A DNA stretch of 64,000 bases, from assembly GCA_947382625.1 (NCBI GenBank), contig CANDAG010000007.1, positions 1 to 64,000 on the forward strand, given 5' to 3'. Of this stretch, positions 15,928-24,510 are shown piece by piece. The position numbers were made by a program, and so were the translations under genes. Position 1 is the first letter of the stretch, and each line of letters starts with the position of its first letter. Source of the DNA: an uncultured Lachnospiraceae bacterium (GTDB lineage: Bacteria; Bacillota; Clostridia; Lachnospirales; Lachnospiraceae). The notes under the pieces are model-generated. The model did no database searches and was not told the origin of the DNA. It saw only the letters and a program-made list of their open reading frames with translations.

Positions 15928-17700
15928 ATGAAGCAGACAGAAAAAGCAGATAAGACAAAACTGTCCCGGAAGGCAGGGAGGCGGACATCTCCGGCCCTCT
16001 TTTCGGATTTCCTGAAAAAGGAATGGCCCATGCTCATGCTTGCCAGTCTTCTGCTGGCAGGGTTTGCGGTGGTGCGGACCTACAGCGCTTCCTTTATCTC
16101 GGATATCGTGGAGCATCTGCAGGCGAAGGCCCCGCTTTCTGAGGCGGTGGGGCTGGCTTTTCTGGGGGCGGCAGCAGCCTGCTCCTCCTATGTGATGCGG
16201 TATGGGGGCTCCATGCTCTGCGTGGCGCTGACGGAAAAGCTGGCGCTGCAGACCCGGTGTCGTCTGGTGGAGCATCTGTGCCGGATCCCCTGGAGCGAAT
16301 ACGAGAGACAGAGGACAGGGCAGCTGCAGGCGGTGATCCGGGGGGACGTCCAGCAGGGGGCGGATATGGTCTATTCTATTTTTTCCAGGATAGAGCTGAA
16401 CGTGTTGCTGTTCGTGTCCACCTTTGTATACATGCTCATGATCAGCCCGGCCCCGGCTTTTATCATCGCAGGCTTTACCCTTTTTATGGCCTTTGTAAAC
16501 CAGCGGATCCTGACCCGGCAGAAGGTCTACAGGAAGCGTTCCCGGGATGCGGCGGGAGAGGTAGCAGAGACGGTGCTGACATCCTGCAGGGGGATGAGTA
16601 CGGTCAAGGCGTATCGGGCAGAAGGCTTTATCCTGAGCCTGCTGGGAGAAAAGAAAAGGGCGTACAACGACGCCGTCTACCGGGCGGAGCTGATCGATAC
16701 GGGACGGCTCTCGGCCTACAACCTGACCAGCAGCTTTGTGCTGTACGCCACCATCCTTCTGATGGGATATAAGGGGATCCGGGGAGAGGTGAACTGGGGG
16801 GATATCCTGGTATTTATCGTGCTGGTGCGCCAGGTGATCATGCCGGCGGAGGTGGTGTTCCGTTGGATGGGACAGGTGGCAGTGGGGATTGCGGCGTGGG
16901 AGAGGATCGGCGGGATCCTGGAGATCCCTGTGCCTGAGGAGGCCGGGGAACTGCCGGAGCCGGAAAATACAGTTGCTTTAGAAGCAGTCTCTTTTTCCTA
17001 TGGGCCGGAGGCACAGATCCTGACGAACCTTGATCTGGAACTGAAAAAGGGAGAGACCGGCGTCCTTATAGGGGAAAGCGGGAGCGGTAAGACCACGCTG
17101 TGTAAGATTCTGTGCGGCTTGTATGGAGATGAGAGCCAAAGGAAGGAGCAGGAACCGGAGGAAAACAGAGAGCCGTCCCGGGAACAAAAGCAGGGGCAGG
17201 AGCCTTATGAGCTGCACGGGAAGTGGATTCTGGACGGAAAGGAGTGGGAGGGCGGCGCAGTGCCCTGGTGTGTCTACAACCCTGCGGAGCCGGAGCTGTT
17301 CCATATGAGTATTTATGAGAATATCGTGTTCGGGCAGACACAGACCAGCCGAGAGGAATGCATGGCGCTGGCAGAGGAGCTTGGCGCGGCAGACTTCATC
17401 CGCAGGCTGCCGGATGGTATCGACACGGTGGTGGAGGCGGGAGGCCGGACCCTTTCCGGAGGACAGAGACAGCAGATCGCAAACCTGCGGGTGCTGCTCT
17501 CCGGCAGGAAGCTGCTGATTTTGGATGAGGCGTTTGCGTCTCTGGATGTGGAAAGGCGCCAGAGGCTTTGGGAGGTTCTGGAAAAGAGGCGGCAGAGGCA
17601 GCTGGTATTGCTGGTGACCCATGAGAAAGGGGCGGGAAGCCTGAACGAGGGGGCAGTCCGTTTTGATATGAGGGTGATAAATAAAAAGGAGTGCAATTAA
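15928..17700 (+). CDS. Exporter-fold ABC half-transporter D
   Basis: This 590-residue partner of the preceding gene has six membrane helices (about 30-320) and an ATPase domain with Walker A GESGSGKTT, signature LSGGQRQQIANLRVL, Walker B LLILDE and H-loop LVTHE, all consensus. Between Walker A and the Q-loop there is a Glu/Gln/Lys-rich insert of about 30 residues (DESQRKEQEPEENREPSREQ and onward), probably a surface loop. Start 15928 follows AAGGAGG at 15913-15919; the longer frame from 15901 lacks a ribosome site. It forms a second, apparently fully active heterodimeric exporter. Confidence 0.87.
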   Translation: MKQTEKADKTKLSRKAGRRTSPALFSDFLKKEWPMLMLASLLLAGFAVVRTYSASFISDIVEHLQAKAPLSEAVGLAFLGAAAACSSYVMRYGGSMLCVALTEKLALQTRCRLVEHLCRIPWSEYERQRTGQLQAVIRGDVQQGADMVYSIFSRIELNVLLFVSTFVYMLMISPAPAFIIAGFTLFMAFVNQRILTRQKVYRKRSRDAAGEVAETVLTSCRGMSTVKAYRAEGFILSLLGEKKRAYNDAVYRAELIDTGRLSAYNLTSSFVLYATILLMGYKGIRGEVNWGDILVFIVLVRQVIMPAEVVFRWMGQVAVGIAAWERIGGILEIPVPEEAGELPEPENTVALEAVSFSYGPEAQILTNLDLELKKGETGVLIGESGSGKTTLCKILCGLYGDESQRKEQEPEENREPSREQKQGQEPYELHGKWILDGKEWEGGAVPWCVYNPAEPELFHMSIYENIVFGQTQTSREECMALAEELGAADFIRRLPDGIDTVVEAGGRTLSGGQRQQIANLRVLLSGRKLLILDEAFASLDVERRQRLWEVLEKRRQRQLVLLVTHEKGAGSLNEGAVRFDMRVINKKECN

Positions 17701-17702
17701 GG

Positions 17703-17892
17703 ATGGAGGAAAAATTTGTAATTCCGTCAGTGGGAGCAATTATTGAAAAGCGGAAAAACAATTAGCAATCCTCAGGAAAACGGGGAAGTTCAGTGGAGAA
17801 AGATTGGAGAGGTCAAAAAAGAACTAACGGAATTTCCTGAGAGATTTTATCCAATGCATTTATTAACATTAAGAAAATACCTGAAAATATGA
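17703..17892 (+). pseudogene. Shrunken Nudix hydrolase remnant
   Basis: ATG 17703 opens a 20-codon frame, MEEKFVIPSVGAIIEKRKNN, which looks like the first strand of a Nudix hydrolase. It stops at TAG 17763. A second frame, offset by one base, continues directly with NPQENGEVQWRKIGEVKKEL and ends YPMHLLTLRKYLKI at TGA 17892, resembling a Nudix C terminus. The Nudix box that should lie between them is gone. An internal deletion plus frameshift explains this. Confidence 0.45.
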
Positions 17893-17969
17893 ATGTAGGT
17901 TTATAAAATTGGGGAGCATTTTGCTATAATTATTACACGATTTGTTCCCCAAAGGAAGTAATCAATAGA

Positions 17970-17998
17970 TTGGCTAGCCCCTGGAATTATGTTATGAT
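17970..17998 (+). promoter_or_regulatory. Candidate promoter of the first GH95 gene
   Basis: TTGGCT (17970-17975), 17-nt spacer, TATGAT (17993-17998), 22 nt before the start codon. Confidence 0.5.
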
Positions 17999-18020
17999 AT
18001 GAAAAATAAGGAGGGCGGCT

Positions 18021-20366
18021 ATGAAAATGATATTTAAAACCCCGGCTCAGGGGTGGCACGAATCTCTGGTCCTGGGGAACGGCAGGATCGGCGCGGCTGT
18101 ATATGGCGGGACAAAAGTAGAGCAGATCGCTCTGAACGAGGATACTCTCTGGTCAGGTTATCCGGTGCAGACCCAGAAAGAAATGGATCCGGGATATCTG
18201 GAGCATATAAGAGAGCTTACCGATGGGAAGGATTATGTGGAGGCTATGAGGTACACGGAGAAAGCCTTAGGAGAATCCGAGGATACCCAGATGTATGTTC
18301 CCTTCGGCAATCTGTTTCTGGAGATTGAGGGAGAAGAAGAGATAACGGAGTATCACAGAGAGCTGGATCTGGAAACAGCGGAAGTGACCGTGAGGTATCA
18401 AAATTTCGGAAGTCAGGTGGAGAGACGATGTCTGATCAGCCAGCCGGATCAGATGCTTGTGTATCAGATCCGGTCAGAAAAGCCTGTGGATGTCCGCATC
18501 TGGACGGAAGGGGGATACCTGACCGGAAGCTGTACGGAAAAAGGGACACTGAAATCCTATGGACGCTGCCCGGGAAGGAGCGGTCTTGTCAAGGGGCAGG
18601 CCGGAGGAGAGAAGACGTTACTCATCTTTTCGGAAAAGCCGGAGGAAATGGGGATTCGCTATGAAGGCCGGGCCAAAATCCTCTCATCGGATGGTCAGGT
18701 GGAAGAAGGCGAGGATTCACTGACGGTCAAAAATACCAGAGAGATGACCCTTTATTATGCCATTCGTTCCAGCTTTGCAGGGTATGACAAGCATCCGGAG
18801 CTGGAGGGCTGTGATCCGGATCCACGGCTGGAGAAGGATATGGGGCGTTTAGACGCCTATGAAGTGATCAGGAAAAGACACTTGGAGGAATATCAGCCTT
18901 ATTTTCAACGGGTTTCCCTGTATCTGAAAGGCGATGTATCAGAGGAAACGGATCTGAAGGAGCGGCTTTTGGCGGTGCAAAAGGGGAAAGAGGATCAGGG
19001 CTTGTCGGCGATGCTTTTTCATTATGGGAGGTATCTGCTGATCTCCTCCTCAAGACCGGGAACTCAGGCGGCCAATCTTCAGGGAATCTGGAATAAGGAA
19101 CTGATCCCACCCTGGTTTTGCGATTATACCATCAACATTAATACTCAGATGAACTACTGGCCTGCGGGCCCTTGTAATCTGGATGAGATGACAGAGCCTC
19201 TTATGAGAATGTGCCGGGAGATGGAGGCAGACGGAAGGAAAACTGCCAGGGTCTATTACGGATGTGAAGGAGCCTGCGGTTTTCACAATACAGATCTCTG
19301 GAGAAAAACCTCCCCGGCGGAAGGGCGGGCAATGTGGAGCTTCTGGCCTATGGGCTATGCATGGCTTTGCCGGAATCTGTATGATCAATACCTTTTTAAC
19401 GGGGACAGGGAATATCTCAAAGAGCTCCATCCCATACTGAGGGAAAATGTGCGGTTCTTTCTTCAGGCGGTAACAGATACGGAGAAGGGGTATGTGCTTT
19501 CCCCGGCTACTTCTCCGGAAAATGAATTTGTCTGTGAGGGGGAAAACGTATCAGTGGTGTCCTACAGCGAGAACTGCAACGCCATTATCCGCAATCTGCT
19601 CAAGGACTATCTGGAGTGCTGCAGGGAACTGGAGCTTAAGGATGATCAGGAGGATGAACTGAAGGATCAACTGGAGGATGAGCTACAGGAGAAGGCACGG
19701 AAGGTTCTTGAGAGGATGGCTCCTCCGGCTGTGGATTCCAGGGGGCGGATCATGGAATGGAATGAGGAGCTTACGGAAGCGGATATGCAGCATCGTCATC
19801 TCTCTCATCTCTATGAACTGCATCCGGGCAGAGGGATCGGGCGTAAAACGCCGGAGCTGATGGAGGCGGCAAAAAGGAGTCTGGAGAGCCGGGGAGATGA
19901 AGGAACCGGATGGAGTCTTGCCTGGAAGATCCTTATGTGGGCAAGACTGAAGGATGGAGAACATGTAGGCAGGATCGTTAATAACCTGTTCCATCTGGTA
20001 GATCCGGATAAAGCCATGGCGGTTCATGGAGGCGGCGTTTACGCCAATCTTCTGTGCGCCCATCCACCCTTTCAGATCGATGGGAACTTTGGCTATACTG
20101 TCGGTGTGGCTGAAATACTTCTGCAGAGCCACGAAGAGGAAATCCACATTCTTCCGGCACTCCCTCCTGCGTGGAGAGAAGGGAAGGTAAGCGGATTAAG
20201 AGCCAGAGGCGGTATTACGGTGCAGATTGAATGGAAGGATTCCGGGGTGAGGGCTGTTCTTGTCAGTGAGCAGGCCCGGGAGGTATGCGTGAGGATCAGG
20301 AAAGATGAGAGTCAAAGAGTGAGGCTGGAGGCAGGAAAGGCACTGGAAATCATTTCCGGCCTATAG
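18021..20366 (+). CDS. Glycoside hydrolase family 95, alpha-L-fucosidase-like
   Basis: This 781-residue protein matches GH95 enzymes, inverting 1,2-alpha-L-fucosidases (some members are alpha-L-galactosidases). The N-terminal beta domain holds GNGRIGAAVYGG and the LNEDTLWSG motif. The (alpha/alpha)6 barrel carries ININTQMNYWP around residue 375 (the activating Asn pair), the acid-bearing IMEWNEE around 577 and FQIDGNFG around 685 (conserved Asp). There is no signal peptide, so it should act in the cytoplasm on imported oligosaccharides or glycosides. It is followed 22 nt later by an M20 amidohydrolase. Insertions rich in Glu/Asp/Leu around residues 540-560 are unusual. Confidence 0.85.
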   Translation: MKMIFKTPAQGWHESLVLGNGRIGAAVYGGTKVEQIALNEDTLWSGYPVQTQKEMDPGYLEHIRELTDGKDYVEAMRYTEKALGESEDTQMYVPFGNLFLEIEGEEEITEYHRELDLETAEVTVRYQNFGSQVERRCLISQPDQMLVYQIRSEKPVDVRIWTEGGYLTGSCTEKGTLKSYGRCPGRSGLVKGQAGGEKTLLIFSEKPEEMGIRYEGRAKILSSDGQVEEGEDSLTVKNTREMTLYYAIRSSFAGYDKHPELEGCDPDPRLEKDMGRLDAYEVIRKRHLEEYQPYFQRVSLYLKGDVSEETDLKERLLAVQKGKEDQGLSAMLFHYGRYLLISSSRPGTQAANLQGIWNKELIPPWFCDYTININTQMNYWPAGPCNLDEMTEPLMRMCREMEADGRKTARVYYGCEGACGFHNTDLWRKTSPAEGRAMWSFWPMGYAWLCRNLYDQYLFNGDREYLKELHPILRENVRFFLQAVTDTEKGYVLSPATSPENEFVCEGENVSVVSYSENCNAIIRNLLKDYLECCRELELKDDQEDELKDQLEDELQEKARKVLERMAPPAVDSRGRIMEWNEELTEADMQHRHLSHLYELHPGRGIGRKTPELMEAAKRSLESRGDEGTGWSLAWKILMWARLKDGEHVGRIVNNLFHLVDPDKAMAVHGGGVYANLLCAHPPFQIDGNFGYTVGVAEILLQSHEEEIHILPALPPAWREGKVSGLRARGGITVQIEWKDSGVRAVLVSEQAREVCVRIRKDESQRVRLEAGKALEIISGL

Positions 20367-20388
20367 AAGAGGGGAAAGGAGAATATTG

Positions 20389-21516
20389 ATGTCAGATAAG
20401 GAAAAACTGAAAAAAGACCTGACAGACTGGTTTGAGTGGTTCCACGCTCATCCCGAGCTGTCTTACGAGGAGTATGGCACAACGGACAAGATCCGGGAGA
20501 TTTTAACAAATGCGGGAGTAAAGATACTGCCTTATGATCTGGAAACCGGCCTTGTGGCTGTCATTGAGGGAGAAAAGAAAGGGCCTGTGCAGGCACTGCG
20601 CTGTGACATTGACGGGTTGCCGGTGACGGAGCAGACAGATCTTCCTTATATTTCGGAGTGCCCGGGAAAGATGCACGCCTGCGGGCATGACTTTCATATT
20701 ACAGTGGGAATTGGCTGCGCCATTCTCTTGCAGGCACAAAAAAAGGATCTGGCCGGAACCGTGAAGATCATTTTTCAGCCGGGAGAGGAAACGGCTCTTG
20801 GAGCCCTCAAGATACTGGCAACAGACGTGATGGATGGCGTGGAGCAGATCTGGGGCATCCATTCGGATCCTACCAATGAGGTGGGAGTGCTCGGGATCCG
20901 GGAGGGCTATGTGGCAGCGGCGGCAGACCGGTTTGTGATCAAGGTGAAGGGAACAGGCTGCCATGGCGCTCATCCCGATGACGGGATCGATCCGATCGCA
21001 GCGGCAACAGCCATTGTCCAGGGCTTCTGGACAATACCGGCCAGAAATATGAATGCCTTTCACCCGACTCTGATCAGCGTTGCCAGGATCCAGGCGGGAA
21101 CCACCTGGAATGTGATCCCGGAGACGGCGGAGATAGAGGGAACCGTCCGGACTCTGGACAGAGAGGACAGAGTTCTGTTTGAAAAAAGGGTAAAGGAAAT
21201 TGCCACAGGAGTTGCCAGGGCCTACGGGGCAGAGGCGGAGATCACATGGATCGCAGGAGCGCCTTCGGTTTATAATGACGGGAAAATGGCGGAGAAAAGC
21301 TCGGTGGTGGCAGAAAAATGCGGCTTTTCGGTAGTGCCCGAGGAGAGCTCCATGGGCGGGGATGATTTCTCCCTTTATGAAGAAAATATTCCGGGTTGTT
21401 ACATCAAGATCGGTACCGGAAAAGGGCCGACGATCCATCAGCCCAATTTCCGTGTAGATGAAAAAGCAATCCTGCCTGCGGCGGAATATTTGGTGGAATT
21501 GCTTATGGAAGTATAG
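20389..21516 (+). CDS. M20D-family metal-dependent amidohydrolase
   Basis: This 375-residue enzyme belongs to the M20D amidohydrolase group (N-acyl amino acid deacylases, indole-acetyl amino acid hydrolases, aminobenzoyl-glutamate type). Metal ligands are visible: HACGHD (Cys and His, about 97-102), the Glu pair in FQPGEE, His in GIHSDP and the C-terminal GPTIHQPNF. The dimerisation domain carries GCHGAHPDDGIDPI. Start 20389 is preferred to TTG 20386 because GGAAAGGAG is better spaced. It lies 22 nt after the GH95 gene and is probably cotranscribed. The true substrate is unknown. Its stop is only 4 nt from that of the facing pncB gene. Confidence 0.85.
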   Translation: MSDKEKLKKDLTDWFEWFHAHPELSYEEYGTTDKIREILTNAGVKILPYDLETGLVAVIEGEKKGPVQALRCDIDGLPVTEQTDLPYISECPGKMHACGHDFHITVGIGCAILLQAQKKDLAGTVKIIFQPGEETALGALKILATDVMDGVEQIWGIHSDPTNEVGVLGIREGYVAAAADRFVIKVKGTGCHGAHPDDGIDPIAAATAIVQGFWTIPARNMNAFHPTLISVARIQAGTTWNVIPETAEIEGTVRTLDREDRVLFEKRVKEIATGVARAYGAEAEITWIAGAPSVYNDGKMAEKSSVVAEKCGFSVVPEESSMGGDDFSLYEENIPGCYIKIGTGKGPTIHQPNFRVDEKAILPAAEYLVELLMEV

Positions 21517-21520
21517 ATCT

Positions 21521-22975
21521 TTATTTCTCACTCATCTGATCCAGCAAAGCAATCTTGGTATCATACAGCTTCTGGGACAGATCCACATAGATCGGGTGAG
21601 GATTTACAAAACGTTTGGTTTCATCCCAGAGGGTGGACAGCTCCTCCTGGCAGTAGGATCTGATGTCCATGACCTTAGGAGAGTCATAGCAGCATTTCCC
21701 TTTTTGGAAAATGGGGATCAGCAGTTCCTGCAGTGTATAACTGCCTGCAGGCAGCCTGGTCTTTTTCCAGGGCTCTATGGGGTCGAAGAGCAGTAAAGGT
21801 TCATCTTCGTTGAAGGTCTCGCCTACCAGGCAGATCAGGTCAGCCTTTATTTTGCCGCTGCCTTTTTCGTAGATCCGGTAAATGGTCTTATTGCCCGGGT
21901 TGGTCACCTTTTCGCTGTTTTCGGAAAGCTTGATCTTGGGGATAAATTCTCCCTTTTCGTCCATAATGGCTGCCAGCTTATAGACGCCGCCGAAGGCAGG
22001 ATTATCCTTGGCGGTGATCAGGTTGGTGCCAACCCCCCAGGAGGTAATGGCGGCTCCCTGAGCCTTCAGGCTCTCGATGAGGTATTCATCCAGATCGTTG
22101 GAGGCAGAGATGACGGCGTCGGAAAAGCCTGCTTCATCCAGCATAGCCCGGGCCTTTTTGGAGAGGTAGGCAAGGTCGCCGCTGTCCAAGCGGATACCGT
22201 AGTAGGTCAGGGGGATGCCGGCACTACGCATTTCCTTAAAGACGCGGATCGCGTTGGGAACGCCGGATTTTAGGGTATCGTAGGTATCCACCAGCAGAAT
22301 GCAGGCAGACGGATACAACTCGGCGTAGGTCTTAAAGGCGGTGTACTCATCGGGAAAGCTCATGATCCAGCTGTGGGCGTGAGTGCCCTTTACAGGAACA
22401 TCGAAGAGCTGGCCGCAAAGGACATTGGAGGTACCGATACAGCCGCCGATCACCGCGGCTCTTGCCCCGTAGATACCGGCGTCAGGACCCTGGGCTCTTC
22501 TGAGACCGAACTCCATAATGCCGTCGCCTTTGGCGGCATAGCAGACTCTGGCTGCCTTGGTGGCGATCAGGCTCTGGTGGTTTATGATATTCAAAATAGC
22601 AGTTTCTACCAGCTGGGCTTCCATAATAGGTGCGATCACCTTGACCAGGGGCTCTCTTGGAAAAATAACGGTGCCTTCCGGAATGGCGTAAATATCTCCC
22701 GAAAAATGAAATCCGGCCAGATAGTCAAGGAAATCCTTTTCAAAGATACCCAGGCTGTCCAAGTATCTGATATCCTCCGGAGAAAAGTGAAGCTCCTTGA
22801 TGTAGGCGATGAGCTGCTCTAAGCCCGCGGCAATGGAATATCCGCCGCCACAGGGATTATTCCTGTAAAAGGCGTCGAAGATCACCGTTTCATTCCGGTC
22901 CTTGTGCTTGAAGTAGCCCTGCATCATGGTAAGCTCATAAAGATCTGTGAGCAGGGTAAGGTTTTGATTGTCCAT
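21521..22975 (-). CDS. pncB: Nicotinate phosphoribosyltransferase
   Basis: This 484-residue enzyme salvages nicotinate into NAD by forming nicotinate mononucleotide from nicotinate, PRPP and ATP. Diagnostic stretches are LLTDLYELTMMQGYF at the N terminus, the phosphoribosyl region EFGLRRAQGPDAG, GTHAHSWIM and the GIRLDSGDLAYLS core. The length fits the clostridial long form. A strong AAAAAGGAGG site precedes ATG. It is a single gene read toward the M20 gene with no room for a terminator between the two stops. Confidence 0.94.
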   Translation of the reverse strand: MDNQNLTLLTDLYELTMMQGYFKHKDRNETVIFDAFYRNNPCGGGYSIAAGLEQLIAYIKELHFSPEDIRYLDSLGIFEKDFLDYLAGFHFSGDIYAIPEGTVIFPREPLVKVIAPIMEAQLVETAILNIINHQSLIATKAARVCYAAKGDGIMEFGLRRAQGPDAGIYGARAAVIGGCIGTSNVLCGQLFDVPVKGTHAHSWIMSFPDEYTAFKTYAELYPSACILLVDTYDTLKSGVPNAIRVFKEMRSAGIPLTYYGIRLDSGDLAYLSKKARAMLDEAGFSDAVISASNDLDEYLIESLKAQGAAITSWGVGTNLITAKDNPAFGGVYKLAAIMDEKGEFIPKIKLSENSEKVTNPGNKTIYRIYEKGSGKIKADLICLVGETFNEDEPLLLFDPIEPWKKTRLPAGSYTLQELLIPIFQKGKCCYDSPKVMDIRSYCQEELSTLWDETKRFVNPHPIYVDLSQKLYDTKIALLDQMSEK

Positions 22976-23035
22976 GGGAAACCTCCTTTTTGGGTTGATT
23001 TGGCTGCATGCAACGAAAGGGCGCCAGAGGGCTTT

Positions 23036-24283
23036 TTAAAAATAGTCGGAGAAATAAGCCTTTTCTACGGGGATCAGGCGCTCTAACCAGGTCAGCATAT
23101 AATATTCCGTCTGGATCTTTTCGTGCTCATAGAGATAAGAGGGGCGTTTGTACCCCATCAGCATGGCGGTTAAGGTGTTGACATCAAGCTCTACCACATT
23201 GATGGACTGGTTGTCCTCCACCTGCTCGCAGATGGTTTCGCCGTCATGCCAGGAAACCATATAATCGCCTTCATTCCACTGTGCCATTTTATCATGTACT
23301 TTAAAGTGGATCTTAAAATCCTCAGGCTGTATCTGATAGGGATAATATTCCAGAAAATCCCGGACGTTCACGATCCTGGCCATAATGTAAGGAGAGATCT
23401 TTTCTGTGATCTCACTGTCTTCAAAGAGATATGCCATAGGCTCTCCGGAATAATTGTCGCCCTGGACCTGATCGATCATGGAAAAATGGGCGGTAATATA
23501 ATTCCAGAGTCCGTAATTGGCCTCAATGTTCAGGTATACCATTTCCTTGATATGGAAAATGTCATTGGCAATGTAATAGACTACGTAGCCTAAGGGCTTA
23601 TGGTCTTTGTTGTAGTAAACGGCGGCGATCATATCTTCGTTGTCCCAGCGCCAGTACTCCTCCCAGGCCAGATTGTCCCGGATCAGACAGCCGTGACGCT
23701 GCAGGGCAAAATAAGAATGTACATTGTGATAATCCTCGGAATCCAGACTGACACGTTCTACCATTCCGCCTACAGGACGGGCTTTGGGCAGCTGCGTGTC
23801 TTTTACGGTAAAGGACAGCTTGTCCGAGACGATCTCCCAGCCCATTTTGCGGTAAAAGGGAATGGAATAGGGATAAAGAAAGGAAATCGGCATTTCCTGC
23901 CTGTGCATGTAATCCAGCACATGCTTCATAAGAGAGTGGATCAATCCCCTTCCGGTATATTCCGGATAGGTGGCAACGCCGGTAATACCGCCCATATCCA
24001 TGATCTCGTCGTGGATATTCACCTTCATGGAGTAGACCACGATCATGGATGCCAGCTTTTCTCTGTAAAACCAGCCTAACGCGAAGGATTCCTCCAGCAC
24101 CGGGCGCTTGGAGGACTTGATCTCGTCCTGTTGCCAGCCGGTCTGGAATAAGTCGTAGGAGGTGACCTGAAAAGCGTATTGAAGCAGGGCGTTGAACTGC
24201 TCCAGATCGCTGTTGTCAAGCTCACGCAATCGAAATTCGCCGTCAACCTCAAGATAACTATGTTCTTCGTTTTTGTCTTTCAT
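23036..24283 (-). CDS. Eis-like GNAT acetyltransferase with SCP2-like C-terminal domain
   Basis: This 415-residue protein has the three-part layout of Eis-type N-acetyltransferases: an N-terminal GNAT domain with the acetyl-CoA loop (GGITGVATYPEYTGRGLIHS, about residues 100-120), a second degenerate GNAT domain, and a C-terminal sterol-carrier-like domain. Eis of mycobacteria acetylates amines of aminoglycosides and peptides; most Firmicutes homologues have unknown substrates. Tyr and hydrophobic residues near the end (MLTWLERLIPVEKAYFSDYF) match the family. Divergent from the second GH95 gene, with an AAAGGTG ribosome site. Confidence 0.82.
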   Translation of the reverse strand: MKDKNEEHSYLEVDGEFRLRELDNSDLEQFNALLQYAFQVTSYDLFQTGWQQDEIKSSKRPVLEESFALGWFYREKLASMIVVYSMKVNIHDEIMDMGGITGVATYPEYTGRGLIHSLMKHVLDYMHRQEMPISFLYPYSIPFYRKMGWEIVSDKLSFTVKDTQLPKARPVGGMVERVSLDSEDYHNVHSYFALQRHGCLIRDNLAWEEYWRWDNEDMIAAVYYNKDHKPLGYVVYYIANDIFHIKEMVYLNIEANYGLWNYITAHFSMIDQVQGDNYSGEPMAYLFEDSEITEKISPYIMARIVNVRDFLEYYPYQIQPEDFKIHFKVHDKMAQWNEGDYMVSWHDGETICEQVEDNQSINVVELDVNTLTAMLMGYKRPSYLYEHEKIQTEYYMLTWLERLIPVEKAYFSDYF

Positions 24284-24406
24284 AAAAGATCACCTTTCCC
24301 GGCAAATGGAAAAACCTTTGCCTGCTTTCATATTTTACACCAGTAAAGCATCTTCGTCCATATTTTTCTGATATGGGATCGCGGATGGGCTGACAGGATA
24401 CTATCC

Positions 24407-24435
24407 TTGACAGTCCTGCTGAAACCATCTACAAT
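24407..24435 (+). promoter_or_regulatory. Promoter of the GH95-isomerase-glgX operon
   Basis: TTGACA (24407-24412), 17-nt spacer, TACAAT (24430-24435), about 75 nt before the GH95 start. Confidence 0.75.
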
Positions 24436-24510
24436 GAGGGAAATTTACCAGTTATCCGGGCCGGACATCTGTCTGCCCGCGTCTGCAAAAACACCGTCAA
24501 AGGAGGGAAC

